Shown here piece by piece: positions 12,621 through 23,512 of a stretch of DNA of 64,000 bases (position 1 is the first letter of the stretch; each line of letters starts with the position of its first letter). The DNA lies in contig NC_092569.1 of NCBI RefSeq assembly GCF_037975245.1, positions 27,045,168-27,109,167 of the forward strand, given 5' to 3'. Origin of the DNA: Apostichopus japonicus. Its lineage: Eukaryota; Echinodermata; Holothuroidea; Aspidochirotida; Stichopodidae. The position numbers were made by a program, and so were the translations under genes. The notes beneath the pieces are model-generated. The model saw only the letters and a list, made by a program, of their open reading frames with translations. It was not told the origin of the DNA and did not search any database.

Positions 12621-12664
12621 TTGATATATATATATATTTATATATATATATATATATATATATC
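12519..12664. repeat. (TA)n microsatellite with TATAGGC interruptions
   Basis: A TATATGTATATAGGC motif three times, then TA repeats. The open frames here are low-complexity by-products. Confidence 0.9.
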
Positions 12665-12834
12665 ATACCAATAGATATATATTTATTTATATGTAATACC
12701 AATAGTTCATACCAATATTATGTACATGGCTTGCATTGCTATAAACATCAGCATTCAACATAGTTGTTTGCTATACCCGCGTAAAATTAATTAGATAGTC
12801 GAGATCTGCTTAAAACACCAATCCATATCAATAC

Positions 12835-12840
12835 TTTATT
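12835..12840 (-). promoter_or_regulatory. polyadenylation signal of gene 2
   Basis: TTTATT on the plus strand is AATAAA on the minus strand, about 16 nt past the gene 2 stop codon (12858-12856). Placement this close suggests a very short 3' UTR; other signals may be used. Confidence 0.5.
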
Positions 12841-12855
12841 GAATTAATTACATTC

Positions 12856-15800
12856 TTAAGGTCGTACATGTTTTCTCTTATTTGTTTTTACCCGGATCAC
12901 TACTTTCTTATAAAATACCTCTTCGTCGTTATTATCCTTAACGTACACCTCGTATGACTTTATTGAATCGTCTATCTGATGTATCTCGAGTGAACCACTC
13001 TCTGATATGTTATAACTACCGCTGTCGTACCCACGGCCTGATCTATAGCCGTCTTCATTGCGTATAAGTGGCTCATCTTCGTTTGTGTCATCAAACCAGT
13101 AAACAGCTACAATGTTCTCTCTGAAGTTGCATACAATCTCATTGGTTCTCGCGACACAAGTTTCTATAATTTCAAAAAAAGAAAGAGAAAGTGTCAACCA
13201 TCAACTGAAAGTGGTGTGACGCTATCACACGATACGTGGTACAGCTGATTTCATGACAGCGTCACCTTTTAGTGAGATGGTTGTCTTGATGCTGTAACTT
13301 TCCTTGTTCGCATACTTCGACTACTAGAATAGGTTTTCAGAGTACACGTGGATGTAGCTGCACTGTAGTTGCCATGTTCGAAAATCAAACTTTTGTATTT
13401 TGTGGCAATTTTTCATTCATTCATTCATTCATTCATTCATTCATTCATTCATTCATTCATTCATTCATTCATTCATTCATTCTTTGTTTCATTCATTCAT
13501 TCGTTCGTTCGTTCGTTCGTTCGTTCGTTCGTTCGTTCGTTCGTTCGTTCGTTCGTTCGTTCGTTCGTTCGTTCGTTCGTTCGTTCGTTCGTTCGTTCGT
13601 TCGTCCGTCCGTCCGTTCGTCCGTTCGTTCGTTCGTTCGTTCGTTCGTTCGTTCGTTCGTTCGTTCGTTCGTTCGTTCGTTCGTTCGTTCGTTCGTTCGT
13701 TCGTCCGTCCGTTCATCCATTCATGCATCCATTCATTCATCTTTATTCCAGTATAAATTAACATAAAATTTATAAATAGGATAAAAAAATGATAACAATA
13801 AAGCAGATCAAGAATGTCAGGTTAAGACAAGCAAATGTTTGAGAGATTAAGAAAACAAATAAACAAAACAATTCGTTAAAAAGTTTTTGAAAAGTTACAA
13901 TAAAGGATCTAAGACGCCTTTCTGTATAAAAAGAGCTGTTCTCTGTAAATAAAAGATTTCTTAAAGAGTAATATTCTAAGACATGGAGTGATGTTTGGAT
14001 TTCTAAAATCATAATTTGTTTTAAGAATTAAGCTCCTAGGGTAGAAGATCTCCCTTAATACCTTGAATAAGTTTTTATAATTATTCTAACCTTTACAGGA
14101 ATGATACAGTTACCATTCATACATGTATACCCTATAGTTTGGGAAATTATTCATCGCTCAGAGCGCTTTGGTCTCAAGAGCTTTATAAGTAAATATCTCA
14201 TTCTGGCGGGATGTAATCACCGCATTGGGTAAACTTACGTATTGGAAGTAAATGACTAAAAAACAGAGAAACACACTAGCGATCGTTGATACTTTATTCC
14301 TTTGAAGGAAAGTTGTACTCTTCGCAGCGTGAAGTTGTTTTAAGCAATTAACGCGTGAGAAAAAAAAAGCATCAGCGTAAGCATACACTTAGAAAGTGAA
14401 AATAAAATTGAAATATGTAAAGTTCATTATATACATATTACTCAAGCAAGACTCAAGGGAAATTCTTACTTGCACTGTTGAATAACCCGGATGTATTTCT
14501 GCTAAACAAAGACGTAATAACGCAAGGCATGAGGATTTTGGTCACCACATTTGACCAATTGTGTTACTTCATTTTCAAGTCTGGTGAAACTAATATCAAA
14601 CTAATATTTCATTAAATATTTGAATGATCCATTAATGTTAGTTTTATGGCATTAATCAGGAGCATGTTCACACGTAACAGACTTAATCGCGTTCGGGATT
14701 TGTCAACTGGATTGTAATGAAGACAAACTTTTCAGAAGTAATATTCAGCCCAATTAATACCCATGACTGAAATACAACCCTGAGATGACTCTGTAATTAG
14801 ACTCGTGTATGAAGTGGTTGTAATAGACATAAATTTGTAATAAGTGTTGTAAGGGTTTATTCACGGGACAGGCCAAACAGCAACGTTTTATGTAACATAT
14901 GTTTCTGTTTCAGATGTAGATAATATAGAGTTCTCAGACTAATGTCAACGTCACTTAATAAAAAACAAATGTCATCCTTCATTAATATTAACCCGAAATG
15001 GGCATACCTTTATAAACAGCGACTGCATTCTTCCCACCACAATATGGTGTGCCATTCGTGTAGGTACATTCATGTTCACATTCTTCATCAGAACGTTCTC
15101 CCTTCTCCTTTAACACATCAATCCGTTTGTCACAAAGGCATATGGTTCCTTCAACCAATCCATAGTTCGTTCCTTTACCGAGTTGGCCATTGCAATACAA
15201 GGAACAATTTTCCGGAGAAATGGTTTTCGGCATGTACCGCCCAACTGTGATGTTGGAAGTTGATTTCATAAATGCAAAACAACCTACGTAGTCTGCATCT
15301 GTATCGAAAATGTATAGAAACCATCTTTATAGCATGTCACCCGATACTCATGGCTCATACAGTAACTACTGGTCATGTATTGTAACAACACAAAGTAGTA
15401 ATTACCGATGCACGGTTGTGGGACATGAACAGTAGTTGCTGTACCAACCACTGAGTGCGAGTTCATTAACACGCAATTCTAAAATGAACGTGACCTTACT
15501 TCATTCTCGGCATGACGACTCGGCGTAATTTAAAATGAGGTGTAAACTTGAATCAAGCGGTACCGTACCTCCTTTACTTCAAACACATAGCTAGTTCAGT
15601 ACATACTGGTTCCACATGTAACACATGTTACTACTGTTCATATCCCTCAACCGTGCATCATTAATTACTATACTTTTGTGTTCGTATCACGGTATCACGT
15701 GTACCAGGTGGCACCAGTAGTTACTGTACTAGCTATGAGTATCGGCAGAGCCTGTACATACACAATTAAGGACGGATTTCATATTTAAGAACTTTTTATA

Positions 15801-16931
15801 TATAGTTGGGTTTAGTTGTTTATTTGTACAATCTAAGGTTAAGTGCTTTAAAATCTCTCGTTGCGGATTTTTTATTTCTGTTTCGTCCAGGAATTGCCTT
15901 AAAACGCCTTAAATCACATTAAATTCACGATTTTTTGACCATCGGTGGTTTCTTTCTTCTTCGTCAACATCCAATCTTCAAAACAGATCCATGATGATGA
16001 TTACAAACACTACAAACTTTACTCCATTTGGGACCATTTATGGCTCTTTCGCGACAATGCTTAACTTTTCAAACGGCAGTTCACCGCTCGTTTTTGCGGT
16101 AGTAAATATTTTGTCATTCGTATTATTTATTTGGGCATTTACATTGCTTTGAGACTGTTGAGTATTCTAAAGGAAAATAACTTATTGGGTACCGTTTCGA
16201 AACAATTGTTGGCTATTGTCATTTAAAGATTTTAGTAAGCTGTACTATTTTGAGATGAAAATTGATGTTTATTTAGTGCTTTGTACCTCGTGCATACAGC
16301 AATAGTGCTATACCCCACTTCGTGCATTATCCTGTGGTAACCGCAAAGTAGACTGTAGAATAACCCCAAATTAATTATCAAATAGAAATATATAATATAA
16401 TATTTTTTCATCATTTCCACGATAAAGTGGTAATAACTTACCAGAGGCTAATTGATAGAGCTGTCTTTATCTAAATAATTTAGATCACCTTAGGCAACAA
16501 AATTAGGCGGAGTCTCTTGAGTAAAACAGTGCAAACCTCTGTAACTGTATCATCATAATAACATTTACATAAAACATAAGCTTACGATAGATTCAGCAAC
16601 GACAAATCGATAAGAAACATTTGAATTCAACTATAGTTTATGCAGTTTACTTTCGGTTTGGTGTTTTAAATAGCTACGAACAAGTCTTACATATAATGAC
16701 TGTCATATTTGTCTTATAACATCGAGTACTTAACATTGAATTCTACAATATTTCAGGTGATATAATATTGTAGTTTTATAAGCCTGTTGTCATATCCAGG
16801 AGATTTAAAGATCGATAAGATTCAAAGATACGGTATTTATGAAGAATATGTTTCTTACCTTTTACAAAACTTACAGCGCTACAAGAACCAGTCACCGCGA
16901 ATGCAAGAATTATAAGTTGGGAGCAGCTCAT
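12856..16931 (-). CDS. Gene 2: secreted WSC + Ig-like protein
   Basis: Three minus-strand exons join in phase 1 to 224 codons including the stop. Exon 1 (16931-16859) is a signal peptide, MSCSQLIILAFAVTGSCSA, donor GTAAGA. Exon 2 (15298-15008, 97 codons, donor GTATGC) is a WSC domain: DADYVGCF at its start, then CSLYCNGQ, YGLVEGTICLC, CEHEC and YCGGKNAVAVY, the usual Cys spacing. Exon 3 (13163-12856) is an Ig-like V-type domain (IVCNF, VYWFDD, EPLIRNEDGYRSGRGYDS, SGSLEI) ending in a basic tail, KTNKRKHVRP-stop. WSC domains bind carbohydrate in known families, so a secreted glycan-binding or recognition role is plausible but inferred. The Ig-like domain has no Cys in the expected F strand (SYEVYVKD). 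No membrane segment or GPI signal is seen. Confidence 0.75.
13413..13738. repeat. tetranucleotide array ATTC then GTTC then GTCC
   Basis: About 330 bp in gene 2's second intron: a pure ATTC block, a long GTTC (CpG-containing) block, a short GTCC patch near 13603-13625, more GTTC, then mixed. Frames encoding HSFI or RSFV repeats on plus and TNER on minus are by-products of the array. Confidence 0.95.
13740..15007. other. intron 2 of gene 2, no further exon seen
   Basis: Several open frames occur, but none shows a domain or a phase-1 splice frame. AT-rich intron. Confidence 0.4.
15341..15745. repeat. foldback element (family F), long form
   Basis: Begins CCGATACTCATGGCT and ends AGCTATGAGTATCGG. 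The arms include GATGCACGGTTGTGGGACAT, inverted later as a diverged copy. It closely resembles the 2683-3140 copy, including the inner AACACGC(A)ATTCTAAAATGA segment. It lies in intron 1 of gene 2. Confidence 0.7.
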
Positions 16932-17536
16932 GTTCCCCTTCAGTACACTGTTTAAGCCCGTAATTCACTGGATAGCTGTAATCTTCGATCTCCTAATCTT
17001 CAAAACTGTTTGATCCAATTGGTGAAATTCTTCTGTCATATAAGTTTGGCACCCTTTCCAATTCTTACAAGTTAGCAATTAGGTACTTAATACGATATGC
17101 GATTATCTGTATGACTTTTAAGTGCTAATTAGTAATTACTGTAAATTGAAAGTTAATACACGAGTACGATACTATCGTCAGAAGGTATACTTCAATAGGA
17201 AGTGTAAAACAAAAGGATGGTAATTATGATAAACAACGTATGACGTAAAGTGATTCATGCTTGGCACAAGATCAAAACTAATTAGAACAATATTAAGAGC
17301 TATTCCATGACTAAAGCGGATATGCATCTCATATATACGGATAAAATACCATATTAAGAAAATCGACATTTTGATTACAATTGTTACTCACAAACTTGTT
17401 AAATCTGGTTGAAAATCAAGAACACTAGGGTTCAACATGTAGTTTCTGGCTAGTTTTCAATATAAATATAAAAGTTGATTTCATTTTAGTACCCTAATAA
17501 TATAAATAGCCGAACAATTTGAAACTACTAAATATA
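16932..17536. other. 5' flank of gene 2
   Basis: AT-rich DNA upstream of the gene 2 start. No other gene or repeat recognised, and no promoter element firmly identified. Confidence 0.35.
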
Positions 17537-17578
17537 TTCTTGGCCTTTTGGCTAAGATCATGTGTAGTATCTGTTCTC
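17537..17578 (+). pseudogene. U2 snRNA 5' domain fragment
   Basis: TTCTTGGCCTTTTGGCTAAG followed by ATCATGTGTAGTATCTGTTCT matches the 5' end of U2 snRNA, including stem-loop I and the GTAGTA branch-site-pairing segment, with only a couple of differences from the known consensus. After CTGTTCT the sequence leaves U2: a GTCCC...GGGGAC hairpin and AATTTTTCTG (Sm-site-like, near 17690) follow instead of U2 stem-loop II. Probably a truncated or chimeric retropseudogene; an expressed variant is not excluded. Confidence 0.6.
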
Positions 17579-17599
17579 TTTCGAGGGGATTGGTGATAA

Positions 17600-18057
17600 A
17601 CACCCGACGATGATCACACAGTCACAGTCCCGATGCAAGGGGACTGGGGCTGAGAGCGGATCAGTCGTTCGGTAGTTTGATTTTCGTGCCAATTTTTCTG
17701 AAAAAGTACTAAATATATTTGTTTTATAATTTACTCTTAGGGAAAACAAATAATTAGCATTTTTTTCTAGTTTTAATTTTGCAATATTTTATTCGGGCTG
17801 TGTTGAATGAAGCATAAGGAGAGAAATGAATGTGGATTTCATATCATACAAAATAGCTTTAAACTCTAATTGACCGGATTTCTGCATTGTTCCCGTGATC
17901 TAACATTAACCTCTTCTTTTTTCATCTCAAATGAAACCACGATAAGAGAGATAACCTCAAGTGAAAGTCGTATTCGGCAGGGAATTGCCCTTTCAGTTTG
18001 TGCATATAAATTTCAAATGATCCTTGTGATGTTACTATGGCTTTATTGTGAGTGGTG
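17600..18057. other. no gene seen
   Basis: AT-rich DNA between the U2-like fragment and the hairpin repeat. Nothing supported on either strand. Confidence 0.35.
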
Positions 18058-18203
18058 TACTATGCTGCTTAATAACGTTACCTGACCTTTGCACTCGGCA
18101 GTGTCCATCAAAATATGCCGATGCAACGGTCAGGTTACGTTATTAAGCAACATAGTACCTGACCTTTGCACTCGGCAGTGTCCATCAAAATATGCCGATG
18201 GAC
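18058..18203. repeat. hairpin with 30-bp arms, partly tandemly duplicated
   Basis: GCTTAATAACGTTACCTGAC (18067) and its near-perfect inverse ending 18148 form arms that extend to TACTATG on both sides, around a 40-bp loop. The loop segment TTTGCACTCGGCAGTGTCCA, then TCAAAATATGCCGATG, is repeated once more just downstream (18164-18203), as if the hairpin unit began to tandemly duplicate. Confidence 0.75.
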
Positions 18204-18545
18204 TTGTGTAATGTAACCGTGATTGGCTTTGGAATTTAATCATAATGGTACCCTGCCATACTTAAAGAGGTAACAGGAATGTTAGAACTCACAAATCACT
18301 ATATAAAGAAAAGTACATCATGAAAATAACAATTCGAGGCTAAAGTTAGATTTAGCGAAAAACCAATAACAATATTATGACCAGATTACCAGATCTGATA
18401 GTAGATAGAGAATAGAAGGTATTAAAGAGATTAGATCAAACCATATCAATGAAACAATATGAGTTTTGTAGAGAGCAAATTAATTGATTGACTAAATTGT
18501 TCAGTTGTGCAGAATAAGTCGTTGATTGGAAACGTGTACGTCCAC

Positions 18546-18781
18546 CCGATACTCATAGCTAGTACAGTAACTACTGTTCATGTTCCCCAACCGTGCATCA
18601 GTAACTACTGCGCTGTGTGACGTAACACGGTAACATGTGTAACAGGTGGCACAGTAATTACTGCAAGTTTTTACTGTGCCACCTGTAACACATGTTACCG
18701 TGTTGCGAACACAGCGCAGTAGTTACTGATGCACGGTTGGGGAACATGAACAGTAGTTACTGTACTAGCTATGAGTATCGG
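18546..18781. repeat. foldback element (family F), short near-perfect palindrome
   Basis: Begins CCGATACTCATAGCTAGTAC and ends with its exact inverse, GTACTAGCTATGAGTATCGG. The arms of about 110 bp are nearly identical and meet around CAGTAATTACTGCAAGTTTT. This is the youngest-looking of the three family F copies. It is a non-coding MITE-type element of unknown superfamily. Confidence 0.85.
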
Positions 18782-20726
18782 ATGGTACGTTCGTGATCAA
18801 ATCTTAAACGGATTGTTCTCGGCTTTCTATATGTTATAGTTGAAGAGCGCCTCGCAAGATACCGTATATGACGTAAACTACTGTACAACAATATTTTGGA
18901 TTGAATGAGGGAGACTCCCGTGTATTAGTCCTTTATAGATGAACGGTATTTTCGTTTTCAGTTTGTTAATTTCGTTTTGTTGTACTCAGAAAAACGGAAA
19001 CATAAGTAATTGATAGGAAGTCAAGATAACTAAGGACAAAATAATGTCAAGATGATGCGGATGTTTCAACATAATACCCACTACTAGTATTTATGTTGAA
19101 ACATAGTACCCTCAACTAGTATTTCCTGTTTTCGCCATTGTGACATCTACATGAATTTTGTGTTAAGAAAGTTGAAAGTCCTTTAAGAAACATTGCGTCA
19201 GTTTGTAGATTAGTAATGAAAAGAGTCAAACTAAATTATATCATTAGCTGCTATAGTTGTTAGTAGTAATGCTACTCAGCATATCCAATTAAAAGAAACT
19301 CTTGAATTACATCAAGAAATGATGTCTTCACGAGGCATTGAAATAACGACCATTTGTAGTTACTTTGCTTGCTATCAACATTCAGTTCTGACAATATATT
19401 ATCGAATAATCAACAAAAGTCGCCAAAAGTTAGTCAACAATTTCGAGCGTTTCTTGATTCAGTTTTCTTGATTCTCTAGTAACACTTCAGTCAAATTTGT
19501 TGTTCTTTAAACCTATGCAGCATATTCCTTGAAGGGTTTAGAGAAATGCATTACTTATATCAGGTCCAGAGTTTTGTTTGTCTTCAAATATAGAGGTTCA
19601 CTGGAGTCATCGCCATGGAATTTGTTGTCCATATTTGTTGATTGTTTGATTAACTCTGCTGGAAAAAAATTAAGTGTAAAGGTCCCGTGATTTCAGTTTC
19701 GGTTCAGTGCTTGCATTGATTCACGTCTGTGTAATTTGTGACGCATGTATACACCTATAGGGAATATAAAATCTCGCTCCCAAGTTGACATTAGCGTTAT
19801 TCTTAACGTGCATTGCTGTTAACCATTGAAATCAGCCTTAAAAAGCCCGAACTTTGACAACACTGTGTAAAGACCGTTGCGGTTGTTAAGTTAAAAACTT
19901 GACAAGTGCACCATAAGAACAAGAAAAAAAAAAAATGGAGACAATGAAGGCTTCACTCGTAGGCTTCACTATCGTTATATATAGTTTCAAAAGTCTTGTT
20001 TTTAGCACGAAAACTACTTTTACTTCGCAAAGGGAAGTTGTGGTTTGAGTTCTTCTGAACGGCCGATGACCATTCTTTTCATGGAGTAATGGAAATATTA
20101 GACTTTGAAACACACGTTTAAATGAAGACAACAAACTTTAATCATAATCGACACTGCCCCCACTTATTGTATTCTGGACATTCTTCTTTAGCTAGGTCAG
20201 GAAGAATTACACGGGGGGGGGGGGGGGGCTCATAAATACGTCTATGCGATACACCAAGAAATAGTCGAAGCGTCTTCAACATTGTTTCAAAATATGATAC
20301 CATTTTAAGTCGAAGATCCGTAATTCATTTATACCCCTCCACTAACGAATGATCATATTATTCCACCCCCCCCCTCCCACGCCCACTCTACAAGAAAAGG
20401 TGGTTGCACCCTAACATAATTTCTATATCTATTTAATGAAGACAACATATGGAACTACGAATCCAGTCTCCCATTCTATGGATACGTTATTAATTGTGTT
20501 GGGATGGGAAATGTCGGTTTGATATACAAAATAGCTCATTTATTTTGGATTTTTGTTTTGGATTTAAGATACAAAATAACTCAACAGAAGTCTGGTGTTA
20601 TTGAATGTTGAATGGGGTAACATCTACCAGAAAATTATAGCGAGCTGTGAGCATACTGATATATATCATTTATATGTTAGGTTCTTTCAGAAGGTTCTGG
20701 AAATGTTTACCTCTATATAAGAATAC

Positions 20727-22025
20727 CAGGCGCGGATCCAGAGGGGGGGGGGGGTAGCGTCCAGGGGGTCCGGACCCCCCTGCTCTTGGCCAAAAACATA
20801 AAAAAAAGAAAAAAAAAGAGAAAAAAAAGAGAGAAAAAATGAGAGAAAGAAAAAAATAATTAAATTAAACGCCAATTTTAAACATGTAGGACGTCAGAAG
20901 GGCGGTTATCCTTACAAGCCAGCCAGGTGTGTCTTTGCCGTCAAATGAACTATAGTGTGCACGCGTGCTACATGTGCCAAAAATGCCTAAAAATCGCAAT
21001 TTTCAGACCGAAAAGTTTCAAAATTGAGGTGGTGTTCGATTTTTTTGGGGCGGTGTGGTGGCAGAGCGTAGGCTGCATAGGATGCGCCAACGAATTCTTC
21101 ATGAGACTGAGTAATTTCAAAAGCTGCATAGCGCCATAAGTTGATCGTCGCTTGTTATACAGTACATGCTTTTTTTAATGTGCATATTTAACAGTCATGA
21201 CTGATTCGACTTGAATATGACAGATATTTTATATTGATTTCTGATTGCCAACTTCAACTGTCCGTCATTTTTCATTATGAATTTACATGTAACTGCTCGA
21301 TGTATGCCCACCTTCACCTCGTTATTTCGCGGACCTAACAAAAACCAGGGTAAATAATGATGTCAGTTGCGTAAATCACTTGGGATAAAAACTTTCGTTG
21401 TATTGGGTATTTGCGATAAGGTCTATAGATGAGAAACATCCACGGCGTTTGTTCTCACTAATCTACCATGAATAGATCATCAATAAAACTAGCTAAATCG
21501 TACTGATGCAGATACATTTCGAGTGAGTTTTTGTAGGTGCTTTGCATGGCTTAATTGAAGGGGTTCCCTGTTGTACTTAAATATCCAAGAATTTTACAAT
21601 GGATAGAGGGTAACCCACTTCCCTTAGACCCTAGGATCACTGGAGGCCAAACCCCTCACCTTTCCAGAATCCTGGATCCGGCCATGCATCAAACAGTGGT
21701 GACGGAACGGGAGGGGGATTGGTGGCTAAAGGCATTATGATTTTTGTATCATCTCAACTCATCTGATATGTATTACCATATTTCATAGATTGTTTTTATC
21801 TCATCAATTGAGAAATTGCAGACATGAGATCCATATTTTCAGGCTAGGTACATGCTGCTTAGAATACTCGGGAAGTGCCATTTCCGGCCATCTGGGGGGT
21901 TTTTAAAGCCAAAATTTCTGGTACGCTCCGCGCCAACCGATGGTGGCGCTCCGCTTAGATAGTCTTACGTTCAGGCGCGGCTGGACCAGTCAGACCCCTC
22001 CTCCCAAATCCTGCATCCGCCCCTG
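20727..22025. mobile_element. non-autonomous hAT-like transposon (1.3 kb)
   Basis: Terminal inverted repeats are CAGGCGCGGATCCAGAGG on the left and, read inward, CAGGGGCGGATGCAGGATT on the right. Both paralogous blocks have the empty site (CTATAAGAATACTTATA near 31410; TATAAGAGTACTTATAATTG near 61706), so the insertion is specific to copy A. Flanks share only ATAC clearly. No transposase is recognised. An inverted copy of the MITE core lies at 21860-21970 and a 20-bp palindrome AGGGGGTCCGGACCCCC lies near 20773. Confidence 0.8.
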
Positions 22026-22342
22026 CATACTTATAATTGAGTTTGTGTGTTTTGCATTATCTTTCAGCTTTCATTACATTGTATAACAAGAAGCGAAAAT
22101 CAATGAAATGATTACGTAGGTAAAAGAAAATACAATAGAGTCAAAGGTATTTATTTACATGCATGATGATCACAATATTAATTAATGATAATCCATAAAA
22201 TTTAAAGATGACAAGTTTACAAAAATTTCAAGTAAATTTTAAAGTATTGGTGCATTATTTATATACAAAGCCATATGATATGTACAGGATGTCTCAAAGA
22301 CATCATATAAATTGAATATTGTTAAAAGCAGAAATATATATA

Positions 22343-22380
<38 letters not shown>

Positions 22381-22612
22381 TCATAAAACCTAAATTAAAT
22401 GGAAAAATTAGTTAATGACAAAAAAAAAATAAAACACTTGGAAACTTATCTTTCGGTTGCGATTGGAATTAATAACTATTCTTTAAAATTTCCCAGTTTA
22501 AATATTTTCTAAGAAAAGCTTTCATCACAGAGGCTAAACTAAGGACGAGAAATTGCAATTTTTGGCAAGTTTCCATTTTCCATTATACTAGCCATGAAAT
22601 GAGAACATTAAT

Positions 22613-22832
22613 TGTGGAGTGTTAGCCGGTGCCTTTCAATCAAAAGGTCCCCGGTTCGAGCCACTCCCAGATTAATGTAAGTCGTCCCGTTACAGAGTTG
22701 TTGACAATTAACAATTCATAATCATGGATGTTAAATATGAATGTAAGAGATTGACTTCGGTTTGCTTGCGGCTTTGATAAGCCAGTGAGGCTTCTTCGCG
22801 AGTTCCTGCTTGCAGGAGGATTTAATATACAT
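22613..22832 (+). mobile_element. tRNA-derived SINE (family S1)
   Basis: Box-B-like GGTTCGAGCC, a body with TCGTCCCGTTACAGAG and TTCTTCGCGAGTTCCTGCTT, and an ATAC-rich tail. ACATTAAT at 22605-22612 and 22833-22840 is the target duplication. Paralogous positions in blocks Y(B) (near 31960) and Y(C) (near 62290) lack it. The same family is at 51740-52016. Confidence 0.82.
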
Positions 22833-23512
22833 ACATTAATGTCATATACCACAATGCCTTAAGATAAGATAAATACACCCAAAATGTACTACAACTTTCC
22901 TAATTTAGATAACGTTTGAAATATAAGAAATGAAAAATAAAACACGGTAAGTTAACCTGAATGATATTTATCAGTTTATATTATACGGATTAGCGTCGTA
23001 CAAGATTCTAGAGTTGGGATGATTTTGGGTCAAGAATTTTGTTTTATCAACTGAAGGAAAGTTTCTCCCCAAGGGTTCAATAATACGAATACGAAATTAC
23101 TTGTTACCAATATTCAAAGTCTCGATTTGGGTATTCTAAACATACAAAGAAACAACACATACTTTATGGTACATGACTTGTATAACAAATCCAAAGTGCT
23201 TACAAAATGAACAGAGCCAATTTATGAATTTAAGCCTGGGTAAGGGTATACGATTAATTAATTAATTAAATTTCATTTTTGGAGAGTCTACTATAACATG
23301 ATTATTAATACAAATGCAAAGTGAATACTAATAAAAGCTGGAGAAAGCAAAAGGCACAATGGGTTACTAATTAATCCTTACTACAAACCCGTCTCAACAC
23401 TATCCTATCCGATTCAGTGTTCCAAGTCACTAATTATATTCTCGAAGATGGTAGAAGGAACAATAATACAACCGCAGATGACTTTGGTCATGCTTTACAT
23501 CTCACAATTCTG

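Noticed and set aside
13369-13766. Overlapping long open frames on both strands (HSFI/RSFV and TNER repeats)
   Set aside because: They are translations of a pure tetranucleotide array in all frames; no start context, splice structure or domain.
14158-14388. Minus-strand open frame in gene 2 intron 2
   Set aside because: No domain, and no phase-1 acceptor/donor pair to join the WSC and Ig exons.
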